A stretch of DNA of 64,000 nucleotides from Larus michahellis (Eukaryota; Chordata; Aves; Charadriiformes; Laridae): positions 62,537,142 through 62,601,141 of the forward strand of contig NC_133896.1 of NCBI RefSeq assembly GCF_964199755.1, given 5' to 3'. The position numbers and the translations under genes were made by a program. Below the pieces are notes generated by a model that saw nothing but the letters and a program-made list of their open reading frames with translations, had not been told where the DNA came from and did not search any database. The first letter of the stretch is position 1. The number at the start of each line of letters is the position of its first letter. Of the stretch, positions 25,301 through 39,974 are shown in pieces.

Positions 25301-25789
25301 CCTGCTTGTTCTTCACGCACAAACTTTTAGTCCTCTTCCTTTCTCCCCTCTGATTTAGAGAAACTTCTCTTCCATAAATCAGTTCCATGTATAGACTTTT
25401 CAATTGGCTTTAGCCATCTGGTGAAGACAGTGTGTCTGGTCTTGTGGTTTGAAATAGAGGTAAGAGGCTAAAATTCACCAGCAAGTAAGGGGAGGAGGAG
25501 GGAGGAATGCTGGAAAACAGTAAAAGAAGGGCCTGAAAATCCAGATGCTTTTCAGTAAGGGAAGTGCATAATAATATCTTACTGAAGGGGCTGAAAACGT
25601 GCACAGCTGTAGGATGGGGAATAGGCAATGCAACAGTGCTATATGAAGGGATCTGGTGTTTATCGCGGGTCACAAACAGAACGTGATTCAACAAGATCAC
25701 AGTGGTGCTGGAACCTATGAACACATGTGTTACGGTCTTTGGTATATCCTGTGTAATAACTTGTTCCTTCTCTTCAGTGGCAGAAGAGC
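19341..25789. other. Intronic stretch, no exon recognised
   Basis: This is T-rich intronic DNA (sense strand T over A, with many poly-T runs). Apart from the 88-bp tandem duplication at 22,011 I see no repeat I can name. Open frames are short and lack domains. Confidence 0.45.
22011..22186. repeat. Tandem duplication, two 88-bp copies
   Basis: Copy 1 is 22,011-22,098 and copy 2 is 22,099-22,186, directly abutting with no length difference. Landmarks such as agcctggcccattgtggc (22,043 and 22,131) and acagtatgaataacactaat repeat exactly 88 bp apart. I count roughly ten substitutions and no gaps, so the duplication is not very recent. The unit matches no element I recognise. Confidence 0.93.
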
Positions 25790-26200
25790 TCCAGCTGGAA
25801 TGCTGTGTCTAATATGGGACCTTGTCCTTTAAGGAGGAGACAGGCTACTGGAGAGAGTTCAGATCACAGGAGTATTTGGGTTGGGTAATCTAGAACAAAA
25901 AAACAGGTGAATGGGACTTTATTCAAACATATAAAAGATAAATACAGAGAGAAGTCTAATAAACAGTTGTTTATGTTGAGTAAGAAAAGAAACGAAAGAC
26001 GAATTGCAGTGAACAAGACAGGTTTTCTAACTGCTGATCTTTCTAATAGTGGGGATAATGAAACCCTGAAATACATGGTTTGGGGCAATAATGTAATCTG
26101 TCACCAGAGTTGTAAGAACAGCTTGTATAATGATCTAACAGAAGTGGATTGCAACAGCGATTCCACAGTGGTGTAGAAGGATGGAGTAGATGACCTCCTG
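25790..26200 (+). mobile_element. Ancient, divergent CR1/L3-type fragment
   Basis: The order of weakly conserved blocks matches the 3' part of old sauropsid CR1. There is a 'gactttattcaaacatataaa' block (cf. GDLI..YKYIK), then a segment with taagaaaagaaacgaaagacg, a 'gttttctaactgctgatctt' block, and a final 'ggagtagatgacctcctgaa' tail near 26,180. Many substitutions have destroyed any frame. Boundaries are approximate; the assignment is from remembered family pattern rather than alignment. Confidence 0.5.
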
Positions 26201-29200
26201 AAATATTTTGCAATTTTGTTTTTGTGAGATTTTATAAATAGTGTAATTTATGTGCAGACGTGCAACATTGGGGCCAATATCTGTTCATTACTGAAAGCTT
26301 TGTTGTGCTATTCAAGTGAAGAAACAATCTGTGGTTGTATAGTTTAATACTGTGTCATAAGCTGAATTAGGATTTCGTAGGTAGCCTTAGTAATGACACT
26401 TCCTAACTTTTGAATGATTGATTTTTAGGCTTAACGGTTTTGTAAGGTTTCAAAGAATATTTTGTAATCCTTGCTATAGTGACTGTATCTTTAGTAATAA
26501 CAGGCAGGAGAAACACTATTTTTTTTAAGTTAGTCTCAGTAAAAGTTCAGTTTCTTAAACATTTAATAATACAGCATAGATTATCACTGACAGGACAGGT
26601 ACAAGTAAACGGTGTGGATGTGATTCTGCATGTCTTCTCTTTATTCATCAACTGAATTATTAGTATTTATATATCTAACAGGTGGGATGGAAAGAGAGGC
26701 AGTATTAGTGCTCAAAACACTTTATTAATATTTCTGTGAAACGCGTAGTTGGGCAAGGTGGAAACTTGTTCACCTTGGCACAGAATTTAGGATTTACCCT
26801 TGCCCTTAGGGAAGGGAGAGAAGGTGGAAGGAAGAGGTCCTAAGATAATTGGGAGACTGAGCAAATAAATAGTGCCAGACCAAATCTTTCAATTGCCTGT
26901 GTTGTATGTACTGCGGGCCAGTGCAGCGCATGGCTGGGGTCTAGGTTGAAGGGAGGATGCAGAGCTTCTGTTCCTCAGTAGCTGAGAGGCAGCGGGTGCC
27001 CCACCTGGTGACTGGGAAGTGGCTGAGTTTTCAAACTGTGAGAGCAGTGTGGATGTCCTGGCCAGAGCTGTGGCCTTGCTGGCCTCCACTCAGGTGTGTG
27101 CAGTGTTTCTCAGCTCTGCAGCGAGTGTGTCCTGACAAAGCTTTTCTGGACAGTCAAGGCAATGGGGAGCTGTCTCTGCACTCTTTATCTGAAATGGGTA
27201 GGTATGGCAGGGTGAGAGAGGGAGCGGGGACAGGAACTTGTATCAGGAGGATACTGAAATAAGGAACAGTAAAGATAACACTAGGGGCTGGGGCTACTGT
27301 GGGAGTGGGTGTAGGTGAGAATATGGATTAGGGTATTGATGGTGGAAGGTTTAGCTGAGAAGTGCTGTGCTAAGAGGAGGCCTGTTTGATACTGGCAAGT
27401 TGGAGGTTTTCATGGCTCCCCCATATATATCACTTGAGTGTCCTCACTTTAGAGGTTGCCCTAGGACTACGCAAAAGAAATGGGGGCATTTTCTAAAGGG
27501 GCAGCTGGGCTCAGTTTTAATAGAAAACCATCAGGTGCTTGTTAAAATGTATTTGATAACTGTTAATGCACCTGAAAATAGATGGACCCATAGGACAGGA
27601 AGACGATACAGGTGAAGATATCTTTTCTTAAGTAGTATTGATACATTTTACAATTTTTGCTTTCCACTATTTTTTTTTTAATTTGCACCATTTTGGACTG
27701 AATTTCCTATTGAGTGTTTTTATACTGAATAAGAAAATCAAACTTGTATGATTTCTTATGTGAGAAGAAGGACCTTCTCTTGTTTGCTCCCCCAGCCAAT
27801 AAGGTATGGAACTAGTTTGGGGTGCTCTTGAAGTAAAAGTTCTTTCCTTATTTAAAGGCAACTTTCTGATACTGCAAGGTAGCACAGGGACTGTTTATAC
27901 TCCTTCTCCTTGGGTGTGAACTAGATTAGATGTTGAGCCTGTCTCACCTTTTCCTGTGTCCCATAATTCTATTGTAAATAAATTGCACCTCATGTATGTG
28001 GATTGCAGTGAGCACTGCTCAACCACAAAGCCACAATGATTTAGTTTAGCATTATTTGGAGGCAAAGCTCCAAGCATTTGTGTAGCAGACCCCTCTGGGC
28101 TAATAGCAGGTTACTTTTTGAATAGAAGGCAGAGGGTTGTTTATCGGCTACACCGGATTCTGATTAGGTAACTTCTTTAGTGGATGTCTGTATTTAAAAC
28201 TGGAGCTACTGCTGAATTGGGACTAACTTGTGTGATATATTGGGATAGAAATTGCATGTCACAGAATAAAATCCTGATCTAGAGCAGAAGTCTGGTTTGA
28301 AGATGTTTTCAATTAGAAGCTGACAGTGACCTTGCTTCCTGTCCTTATGGTGAAAGATGAAACAAATTTGGGCTTCCAGCCATTGCTATTCAATTTTTAG
28401 AAGATGTAATTTGTTCCACTCTGAAAGAACAAAAAAAAACCCCAAACTTTTCCTTTGTCGTTCCAGAGTGCGTGTGCTTTTTATGGTAACTTGGTTAAAA
28501 AAATTACATAAATGATTACTCTGTTGATAAACAAGGTTTTGTCAAGAAATATTTTATTCAGTATTAGTACAAGCAAGCAAGTTTCAAGGAAATAAGTTGT
28601 GTTAGCCTGTTTACTTTGCTTCTGTGAGTAGTTACTTTGCTGCTTCTACAGCAGTCAGGTTCTTAAAACTGTAAAAATTGTCAGTAGGATTAGGATAGCT
28701 GAGGAATGTGAAATGAATGTAAATCCATTTTGCTTCTTTTTAAATTGTCTGGGTTCCAAGTAGACAGTGTCACTTGAAAATATAATCTTCTTAAAATCTT
28801 GTGAGCATTAGAAACTTACTTAGAGACAAAACCGAACATAGTTTCTATACTGGAGTATTAGTTCTTATGATTCTTTAGTATTTACTGCCGCTATTTTCTG
28901 TGTGTAAAGTTTGTTAAGCATTGAGGTCAGGCAAAGATAGTTCTAGAAATCTTAAAGAGGTTCTTTCAGATTCACTAAAATAACACTTAAATTAGTTGTT
29001 TTGTAATGTATTTCTTGAATGAGCCAAACCTGTCATTAAAACACGCTACTGATGTGTGAGGTTGCACTGACAGTTTAGAAAGGTTGTATTATTTTATGTT
29101 TGGAAATTAAATAGACCCTTGAAGAACAGAATGCAGCCTTATGTTTTGCTGTGTGTACAGTACAAACATCCATGTCATTTAGATAAGATACTTCTGCAGT

Positions 29201-32200
29201 ACTTTCCCTCATTCCTAGATAGATTCAACCTCAGAGATCACATCTAAAACTTGTTTGCTGTAAAGACGGTGTTAAATAGCTTTATAGATATTTTTAAAAG
29301 CAGAAAAATGTATACATTTTGCATTTTCCAACTGCAGGTGCAAGTGTTAATAATGAAAAGTATTTTGATTTGAGTGAATATTTCAAGCTCCTATTTACGT
29401 TTTTCATTCATCAGAAGTTACATTTGTAATGAACTGGTGGACTTGGGTTTCATGAAGATGTATTTTGAGATTCGTTGCTTTTAGTTTTGAGAGTTGGAAA
29501 AAAAATCCAAGAATTTTACTAGTAGAATTAAAGTAATGAATTAATTAAAATGATAGCTATTGGAATTCTTCTGCGTGTTTAATATCAATCCTTCTGGATT
29601 GAATTATTTTGAGGAGGACAGGTGAAAAGCACAGGTGCATGTTAAATATAGTTTGTCACAGGCAGTCAAAGCAACCACCCAAAACAGCAGGTGTTTGTTG
29701 AACATGCATATAAGCTCAGGCATGTAGCAGTGGTTTCTGCTTATAATACATTAATAAGTGTGTGTTTTGGGATTTTTTTTGTTTTTTCTTTTTTTTTTTT
29801 TCCTCCCCGTGGGAAAATTTTAAATGAGATTTGTTTATTTTCATGGTTGAAGAATGCCTAAAGGGTTGAAGGCTGCGCAGGTTTGTCTATATAAGCTCAC
29901 TCGATTTAATTGGGACCTCTGCCTTAAGTTCTATTTCTGTTGTGCTCACCTTAAGAGCTATATCATACAGAGTAATCTGTATACATATCAGAATAATCTG
30001 ATACCAGTTTACTCTGGTAATTCTACAATGCCTTTGTTAATGTTTCTTTTATTGTAATGTAAAGGAGCATGAATGTACTCTATGAGCAGGAAAGAAATAC
30101 GATAGGGAGCTATGGGAAGTTTAGGAGATGGAGAACTCAAATGATCAAAGCTCTCATTAGACTAGCTATTTTTATAACCTATGGTATTTTTATTGTGCTA
30201 ACTTTCGTACAATTCATCTTGCCTGGAAACTTTGTAAGGTCATGAGCTTGTTGATACTTCCTGAATTGTTGCTGCAGTGTAAGAGAAGTAGCATTACTGC
30301 ATCCTTTCTAACCTCCGGGGCTGGATTCCTTGATGCTTCAAATATGTTAAAGGTAAAACTGTTGAGGCAAGAATTTCATCCTGTGTCTGCAGGTCTGAAG
30401 AATTTAGAGCTTCTAAATTGTAGCTCTATTATCTCAAGGTAGGTGGAAAAGTATTGAAATAGGAGTTTTGTTTGAAACCTACATATTTAAATAGAATGTC
30501 TGGGATTTTTTTGATGATTTACTTTCATGAAAGAATATATATGGACAAGTAAATCAAAGCTGATGAGATATTTTATTAACAATAAATGTCTTGTATGTCT
30601 CATAATTAAACTCCTGTTCATAGTCTTTTGGGGGAACAGGTTTGTTTTTTCTCTCAGAGTGCAGGCTCTTTTTTTGTATTTGAGAAGTTGAAAAGAACAC
30701 GGCAAGTATAAGATTTATTTTTTTTTATTAAACACTTGTGATCATGCAGAAATTGCTCAGTGGCTGTGTAATTGAGTTAGAGTAGCATGACTTGTGATGA
30801 TGTAGTCTCTGACAGTCATATCAATAGCCTGTTTTCCATCCAAAAAATCTTGCAGACCTCCTCATAGCATTCTCTGTTGGTGTTTATGGAAAATGACATG
30901 TTTCTAAATAAAAATCATGCTTTGCTAAGTGGGCTGTTCATGAAGCAATCAATTTCTATTTTAAACAAGTAAACCCACCAGATTTTCCTCTGTTTTTTAC
31001 ACATTACAGCAGGTGTTATGTATATTGAATCAGAAGACACAACAATAATAGTCACAGCTAGTCTTCTGAGCTCAGCCTAGTTTCATACCAATGTTTTGTG
31101 TTGTTTATCTGGACTGTTGTGTTGTCATGATATATACCTATTCAAATAGAGGCACAAGAGCAAGAGATTGCGCTTCACAAACATGGTAACATGGTTTCTT
31201 TTATCTAATGTAGTAAACTTCAAATCCCTTTTCTTTCTTTCCCCTTGAACAAATGCATCAGCATCCCCTTCTGTGCTTTCACCAATGCTCCCCTTATTTT
31301 TCCCCATGTATTCTACCCTCTTTGCTATGTCTCTGTCTTGGAGTGAAAGTCGCAAGGAGTTCCATCTTACCTCCTACTGAAAACCAGAAAAAAATGACAT
31401 GATTCCAGCTTTTCTTGGCTTTGCACTGCGTATACTTCTTCCAAGCTCTTAAGGAGGAGAGTAGAACTTGTTAGACATGGGTGGGGTTTTTTCCTTGTTG
31501 TGGAAGGGAAGACTTGGAAAAAGGGGAGGAGGAAGAAAGCAGGAGTGTAGTCTCTTGCCAGACGTGAATGATTTTTCCCTCTTACGAAGCTGTGGCTCTG
31601 TGTTATTCCACACAGGGGAAAATCCAATTTGTTTCTGTTACATCTCTCTTGTAGCTTGTTGCTTCAGCTTTTCAGATGCTTTTCATATAGGCTGTGTTTT
31701 TAAAACAATACTTTATTGGGATATCTTTCCTGTTTTGGTTTTGTTTTGTGTTTTCCCCTTTAAATGGGATAGTTCTTGAAACCCTAACTTGGAGCACAGT
31801 CATGCAGACAATTGAATTGGCACCTCTGGAGCACAGAAATTAGTGTCTGGGGACGTAAGGGAGTGGCAAGAACCTTTCAAAACACAGCTGCCACGGGCAG
31901 AATGGCACCACAGCTCTATTTTACTCTGAAATTAATTTGTTAAGGAGAAGTGGATTAGAACTGCCTTGGTTTTAAATAGCCTGCTATTGAGAAGCCTTCA
32001 TTTTAGTAGCAACTTCTTTCTCATATGAACTTGATTACTTACTAGTAATTTTTATATGATCGTTGCTCTTTCTGGAATTTTTATCTTCTGAAAGGAAAGT
32101 GGATCTCTGTATTTTTAAGTAGTTCAACTCTGAGAGTACACAGTAAAATCTTTGTCTTTAAGGAAATATTCATATGAATGAATTAAAATGTCTCTTTGGT

Positions 32201-35200
32201 CCTCAGTCATATACTTTGTATATAAAGTTTAAGCTCCATAATTTGTCTAGATAAAGAATTTTCATTTTTATAACTGACAGGTTTAGAGAACTAATGTTCT
32301 TGCTAATGCATTTTAGTAGGGCCCTACCATCCTCATTTACAGTTGGTGCCTTCTGTTTTAGAGCTGGCTTAAACGCTTGCCTTAGTATCAGAATTATTTA
32401 CTGTTCAGTCCCCACATGGCTACTCCAGTTCTTTTCTTCACACTGTTTCAGCATCTGCTGGCTTCCCTGTGCCACGGCCACTGCTCCTGCTTTGTGCTGT
32501 GCAGTGCCTCAGGGCTAGTTGTGGTACTGGCTAAACTGGTGTTGCTATTGCATTTTTGGCTCTCTTCTATTTCTCTGCGCTGTATCAAATAGAAAACCAC
32601 CTTGTAGTTACACCTGTATTACTGCGTGTGCAAATCAAGTCCTTACTATAAATTCGTTCCAGTTTAACAAGCCACACTTGTCTGCAGGGCAGCAATTACA
32701 TCCCTGGGCATTCTGAGGTGAATGCACAAATATATGTTTAGAGGCCTTAGAGGTCTTAACTCAGCAAGCTAGATTGTCCACGACTCTGTAAAAAGCAAGA
32801 AAATTTTGGGAGTTAAAATTTGGGTGGCCCAATGTGAAATGGTAAATGTCTAGCACTTGACTGAAATCAGGTTATGAAGTGTCTATGATATGCCATCTAC
32901 CCACTGAAGAGTTGCTGCTTTAGATGTTTTCTACATCATCCAAGAGAGAGCAAGATTCCAATCAATGGGCTTCTTTAGGTAAGTAGTGGAAATATTTGTT
33001 TTCTTGCCTGATTCAACATTACCACGTGAGAGACAGGATTTGAAAACACTCTGTGTCAGTGCTGGACACAAAATATTTTGTAGCAAGCACACTCATCAAT
33101 TCCAGCAGACTTTTGCAAAGTTTTAGGAGTGTGAACTTGCTGGTGGTTGCTGCTGACGGCAGCTTTCCTGTGAGCAGAAGAGTTAAGTTAATGGTGTGGA
33201 GCCTGTTGTGCTGCCTTCCAGAGCAGGAGGGGCAGCAGGGACGTTGACAAGCAGCATGGTGGCATGTCAGTTCTCAGCCCCTTCTGAGGGAATGCGAACT
33301 AATGCATTTTACAACAGAAAATGCAGGAGTCTTCCCAAATGCTGTGGTATTGTGGATGGTCGGGAGCAGAAAAAATACTGAAATATTTCGAAAATAAAAT
33401 ACAAGCCAGCATGTTTCTTGTTATGGAGTAAATGGGTGCATTTTATTTTTGTCTTGGTCTTTTTAAAGCCAGCTGATACTGAACTCAGTTGTGTTTGTTT
33501 TTTTTCTTTGGCTTAACGATGGAACAGTGTCTTGGGGAGAGGAAACCTCATCAGGGAGAAACTAATAAAAGTGAATCATTTGAGGCTATGCGTATTGTAG
33601 GTCACTATAGAGAGACTGTGTTTTTCCAATCTTGTGTGGAGCTGGGAGTGTCACCCTTGTGGTTTCCTTAATTATGATTTAAGTATCAGATGGATGTGAA
33701 GCATTAAAAATTCTAAAGCATCTCTGGGACTGAATTAAAAAAAAAAAATAAATCAGTGTTGCAGTTCTCAGTGGTACTTAAAATGGAGGATGACTTTTTT
33801 GCCAGAATAGGCTTTCATTGAAAAACAGACTTCCTGATATGTCCCTACATAATGGTGTAAAACCTTTAGACATTTTGCTGTTATACACTTGGCTTCAGTA
33901 ATAAAATTTTGCAATGCCACTAAGAACTAAAGCAGGAAAATTTTCCAGAAGTATGTATTTCAGCTTGTCATCTTAGTAATGTTTCACTTCATTCACATTG
34001 ATGATGTTAATCGGTTCTGTTCAGTAATTATTTGAAGATATGTAATAGGTGGATTTTTTTATCTATCCTGTCTAGCAGTGTAATGGTCTTTGAGATACTT
34101 GGAGAAATGTGAAAATCTCTCATGATGCTGACTGTTACAGACTTAGGCTCTTATTAGGCCTGGTTTACGTAAATGAGTTTGGGAACTGACAAGTTCTCAG
34201 TTTCCTAATCCCTTGTAGAAGAAGGAGGAAAAAACCCCAAACAAACAGGAGGCTCAAGAACACCATACAAATGTCAACTTGCCAATGTTCTAAAGAAAAC
34301 TACAAGTGTTGGAAATGCCAGGTTTTATTAGATTTTCTTATTAAATAGCTGTTTTGGTTTTAGATGGACTTCACTGGGACCTCCTCTGCGGGAAACACCA
34401 ACATGAGTCTTTGCTGTGAATTGGTACTGTATTGAGTATTCAGGTTTTCATAGCTTCATTTTTATTTTATTTTTTTCAGTCCCCTGCATGTACCCATATT
34501 TGTGTTGTAGGAATATATGACTTGCACCTGAGGAAGATGTGAGGACTCACATGCAGGTTTACTGCTCTTCTGTAAGGAAACTGTGGCATAAGCTTGATGT
34601 GTTTTCCATCAGTCACCGAGTTCTACAGAGCAGGCATGAAACTAAAGATGCGTTGGGATTTCCCAAATATTTGATAGAAAAATGGTATCAAAAGCATGCT
34701 TTTTAATATATAGGTTTTTCTTCTTCCTAGACCAAACTCGAGTCAAATATACAGGTGTGGATTTTTCAGGTAGAGAAACGTGAATTTTTTGTCAACAGCA
34801 TCACCTTATGGCACCCATGAGACCAGATGTTGGCATGTTAATGGCATTTGATAACCAGTGACTACTTTTTAGAGGCTTAATGTCTTGAGGGTGTAACTTT
34901 TGCTCAACTAAATGCAGAAGTGTCTATTTCACTTTATGTATACTTCAGTTTGTGATGAAATTAACTCTCCAAGCAATGACATTTACCTCAGAAATGCTTA
35001 AAATGAAATAATCTTCACTATTTTAGCCAATTTAAAGCCTTTGTAAACTGTTTTCTGTGCAAAGGACTAGTGTCTTCCAGTGAACTTGGTGTCAGCTGTA
35101 TGTTGTTTCTTAGAAATGAAATGCTTCTTGATGACAGGAGGGAGGGGAGTGGGGCTAAAATGCTTTGGTTTGGAACCTGGAACTGAAATGGATAAGAGGG

Positions 35201-38200
35201 GAAGGAGAATAGAGGAAATCATTAGACTTTTTGTTGGTTGGCTTAACATACTAGAAAGTAAGTGGACCATGCTTGAATCTTGGCATTGCAATAGGATAAA
35301 AAATGATAAGTGTATTTAGTCATGATTTAGGGTATTCTAGGTCCCTAACAACAAAGGAAGAAGTGCTTTTTTTTCCCTTAAATCCTTACTTAGATAATTT
35401 TTATTCCCCAATAACAAAAAATGATAGAACAAAAATGGTGGGAAGGAATCATGTGCAGGTCTCTGTTGGCATTATCCAGCTTCATATTTGCCATGAGAAA
35501 CAAGTCTTAATGTGTTTAATGAAAGATACCACAAACACTTTCCATTTACTAAAACTGAGTTTTTGGTAGTGAAAAACGTTACTGAGTACTTACTCTTTTC
35601 CTTTTCCTTCTTCAGCTGTGGGGAAAGGAACATTCAGTTTTTAAATTAATAACAACTTTTACACTTCTATTAAAGTTGTTTTAGACCAACTTTATGAACC
35701 AGCTATTTAATATTCAGAGTATAACCTCTTGTTTTATGACTATGGAAAGACCTACTATTACAGCTTCACCAGATACTATGTGTGTATTTTTCTTCTAGAT
35801 TAATCCTTGGGTAGCATCTTATGGGCAGTGTTCTGTGCAGTCATTTGTCATTTAAACAGCATTATTGCAGTTCTGTCATGAATTATTACAAACTATCACA
35901 CCATATACCAAACTAATGCATGATAAACATAGGGTACTACTTGGCAAACATGAGGGGGATGTTGCTGATTTGGGATGCGTTAAATGTGTCAAAGATGTTG
36001 CTTTGTCTGGCAATGGAAAGAGACATGAAGCGACTTTCTGGATTGCAGGGATGCTGTTGAAGATTGGGAGTAATGAGCCCTGTGGGAGCTGAGTCCTTAA
36101 AAGTGTACTCCACAAAGGTATCTGTTGTGTTAGGTATTAGCTTTAGATTAAAAAGCTAATTAAACCCATTTGTTTAAAGATGACATAGAACAGACACAGC
36201 ACAGTGTGCTGGGCTTTGTTCACTAATATGTTGAATAAAATCTTTGTAGGAATCTTCATTTTGTTTTTTGTACAAATAGCATGTAAAGGCTAAGATAATT
36301 TGTCTAGAGATAAACAGTGAAGGCCATATTGATACCATGGCAAAAACTTCTGAAAAACAGTGATTTGGAGCTGGAGGAGAATCTATCAGGAGGAGGAGTT
36401 TCGTAGGCTGTTGAAGAGTTTACTGTACGGTGGTGTGGTTGGGAATAATCTTTAAATGTATGAATGGAAGCTGGGAAGTTTTCTTACCTGTGTATGTGGC
36501 TCTTGATAGGAAGCTACTGCTGTCAACTGTTCAGGAAGGATATGGGCTAATTGGGGATGGTTCAGAGAATATCCCTCTGAGGCTTTGGCAAGATGTTTCC
36601 TGGTGAAAATATATTTAAAAAAAACCAACCAAACCAAACAAACAAAAAACCCAGCCTGGTTAATGTGTTATAGAAACAGTGGAGGTGTGACTTGATTTCT
36701 GTGTTGTGGAAAAAATATATTTTATATATTTATATATTTTATATCTGCAGTGAAAGCGCCCATGGACCAGATAGGAAAGATTTTCAGAAGGGGAAACTGA
36801 AGCTTAAAAACGTTAGACTAGGAGTTATGTATAAGGTTTGTAACAATAAGGAATAATTAACTGTAGAGCAATTTACTGTGTTGGAAGCTTTAAAAAGCAG
36901 GAGTTAATTTAGGCAAGACTTATGAACTGTCCAGAGATGGGGCTGGAAGATCACATTGTCCTTATAAACTTCTGGCTATGTGCTATAGAAGAATGACATT
37001 ATGGAGTCTAATAATTCCTTTCCTTTGGCTCCAGTCACCTTCTGTTGGAGGAAATGACAAAACCTGCTCTGACCAAGAGGATATGGTACTGCTTGTGCTT
37101 ACCTCTGTTGGCTGGGATTCTAGGGGAGACTGATACAAAGTTTTAGTGGTTTAAAACCAGTCACTTCGGTATTAAAAAATGTCAAGGTTTCAAGATGATA
37201 ATGAATTGCAGTAAACTTACAGAATGTGATGCTGAAAGCATAACATGCAATCTGATAAATAAAACTTTGGCTGATATATCAGTTTTGCGGTGTAATTCTG
37301 GAACACTTGATGTTCTGGAGGGTGACGGGGCACAACATGGGATGCTGGTGGTGCTGTGGTGGTCACAGCAGTGGGGAGCTGGAGGTGAGCTGAGCTCAGT
37401 CACTACCACCCAGGCTGACTGCGCTCCTCCCTTTTTTCTAGTAAGTGCTGGAGTGGAGTATAGGTGTTGCACAGCCTGTTGTGCACCTGTACCAGGAAGG
37501 GTTCTGTGGGTGTAAAAGCAGGTGGTTGTGTTTGGATAATATTCTGAATTCCTATGGAGAGGCAAGAAGAAAGAAGGGAAGGGAAAGAAGTCTCAGAGTC
37601 AACTTTTTCCACCAAATGAGAATGCGTGCCACCACAAGTAGGAGGTAACTCTAGAAATACAATCAGAAGACAACCAGAAAACAAGCTGCAGACCCTATTC
37701 GCTCCATTACACCAAAAGTTTAATTTGCTCAGAATATTGTCTAGTATTTAAACAAAGTTACTTTTTTGGGCATGGGCATTATGTCAAGGTTCAAATGGTA
37801 CTGGCCAGTATTACTTAAAGTAGGGTTCCCCAGAAGCATATTTTGTGCGCTGGCAGCTGTTAGCATGCACAGAGTGAAGAAGCTGGAGTGAGTTAAACTG
37901 ACACTTCTGTAGCAATGGAAACTTTTTAATAAATAATTCAATGCAGTACTATAGTAGCTTCTATCTGTGGTGACCAATATAAATCATTTTAATGGTTCTC
38001 TCGCACTCCCTTGCTATTTTAGCCATTTACCTGGAGTATTTGTTATTTTAAACTGTCATGGGAAAGGGGGACAGCAGTATCTCAGCAGTTTTGTTAGAAA
38101 TATCTTAGTAGTTTTGTTTGTGTGGTTTTCAGCTGTAACCTTTAAGGCCTCTGCTGGGTAAAATGCTGGCATGGGGTTTTGTCTGTGTCATTCTGAAGAG

Positions 38201-39974
38201 AGATCCTATTGATCTTGTACTTGTTCTGGTGAAGATGGCATCACCTGAACTGGACCCTTCAGGCCAAAACCATTTACTGTTTGCTAGCTGAACTAGTTTG
38301 TGTTTGTTCAGTTGTTTGCTGCTGAATTACTACAATGTTTAGAAATCCTTATTGAATTTCTTGCTCTATAAGCTACATGCAGAAGAGCTGTTACTCTTTT
38401 TTAACTTGTAGACTCCTAGTAGCTAGCAAAACTTGATGGTGATAGGTTTTTCCCTTCTGAGTTTCATTTTGTGGATGTTTTAGAAATAGTATAGTGTCTT
38501 CCCAGGAAATTGGGAAGTAAAGTTTGAAAAATGTTGCTGTAATGACATTTGAGGGTTCCTGAATCCAGGTTTCCACCAGGTTTCAAATTTAGTGCAGTGG
38601 TTGACCAAGAAAAGCAATGGGTGGGGAAAAGACCAGCAGAATGGGAATGAGGCAACTATTTCATCAAAGAGATGAATGTGGTTTTTATTGATGGTGCCCT
38701 TTATTTTACTCACAGTTGACAGAAGATGTGAAAATTGTGCAAGAATCTGAGAAATGGGAGGGGAAAGCTGTCTGATGGTGTGATTGAACAGGATTGTGTT
38801 CTGAGAGGTCAGAACAGCGAAAGTCAGACTTGAAAAGGGCATGGCAAATAAAGGTGCAACTAGAACAAAAAGAGCAACAAAAGAGAGAACAGAGAATAAA
38901 AATATGCTCTTCAAAAGCAGCATATCTAGGAAACTATCCTTCTTTGAAACGGAAGTAAATGAAAGTCTCCAGTTCTGTAGGCAGTGATGCATTTCGGTAA
39001 AACTATTCAAGAGCTCCAGTCCCACCATCCAAATATATTAATGTGCAAGAGTTGACTGACAGAAAGATAACCATTTAGAAAATTTTTTGTTTTGATGTGA
39101 AAAACTGCCAGTGTGGAAGAAAGCAAGACAAGTCTGTCCCCCTTATGTTTCTCTTGAATAATAACTTAATTGTCGGGTAAAAACTGGTGTTGGGCCTTTA
39201 AAGGCATGCAATGTGTTTGTGACTTAGTGAAACTTTTGGATTTTGTTTAAAGTGAGGGGTGTAACTCTTGTTGCAATATGTTGCATACAGAACAGCATAT
39301 TCTGAAGTAATGCAAATTCATGGAATGTATGTCAGACCGTATGAAGATTCGCAGTATTGAAATGACTGATGGCACTGCCATGGAAGTTGTGGGATAAATT
39401 TTCAAGGAAGTGATTAGGTGAAACACTTGAGTAAGAGTTCTCAAACCTTGCATAGCCGCATGAGGAGAATGGTGACTTTCATGAATCAACTGCAAACTTC
39501 TTAAAGGAGGATAGTGATTTCAGTTTGTTCTGGGGTTTATTTTCCTGTTACGGTAAAGTTTCACATTAATTTCAGCAATTAGGTCTTGGAGGAGATAACA
39601 TTCTGATAGCAAAACCTTCATTCCCATAGCATGTAGGCAATTAAAGGATATCGTTTTAATGGACAGTTTAAAAAACACTACCTGTTTTGATAACATACCT
39701 AGCAACTTTCATGTCTGGGGTTGTGTCTGGTGTGCCTTGTCCATGTTGCAGATACTGAAATTTGGTTTTGCTTTACTCCTCTGTCTCTGCTGTTTTGAAG
39801 CAAAGGCAAAGGCCAAATTAACTCTGTGGTTACCCAGAGCTAAGGAAACAGAGCAAACTTGTAGTATTTGTTTCTCTGAGGATTTCTTCTAGTTTTCTGC
39901 ATCTGAATGCAGTGTGAATACAGTATTTTTCAGGTATTTGTTTAGTTGGGTTTTTTTTGATCTGCCTATGCTCA
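26201..39974. other. Intronic stretch, no exon recognised
   Basis: Nearly 14 kb of AT-rich intron. There are simple tracts: a mixed poly-T near 29,776-29,803, an A/C-rich run near 36,617-36,650 and an AT-only-like run near 36,712-36,742. Open frames up to 182 codons (minus strand, 38,480-39,028) have no domain that I recognise and look like chance frames. No tRNA B-box-like motif was noticed. Confidence 0.45.
36712..36742. repeat. AT-rich low-complexity tract
   Basis: An uninterrupted run of A and T (aatatattttatatatttat and similar). It is a low-complexity sequence. Confidence 0.8.

Noticed and set aside
26765..26795. gaaacttgttcaccttggca as an ancient CR1 piece
   Set aside because: It resembles one block of old CR1 elements, but the flanks do not continue the family, so chance is as likely.
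38480..39028. 182-codon minus-strand open frame, hydrophobic in its middle
   Set aside because: There is no recognisable family, no splice or promoter context, and the composition reflects A-rich plus-strand sequence. It is most likely a chance frame.
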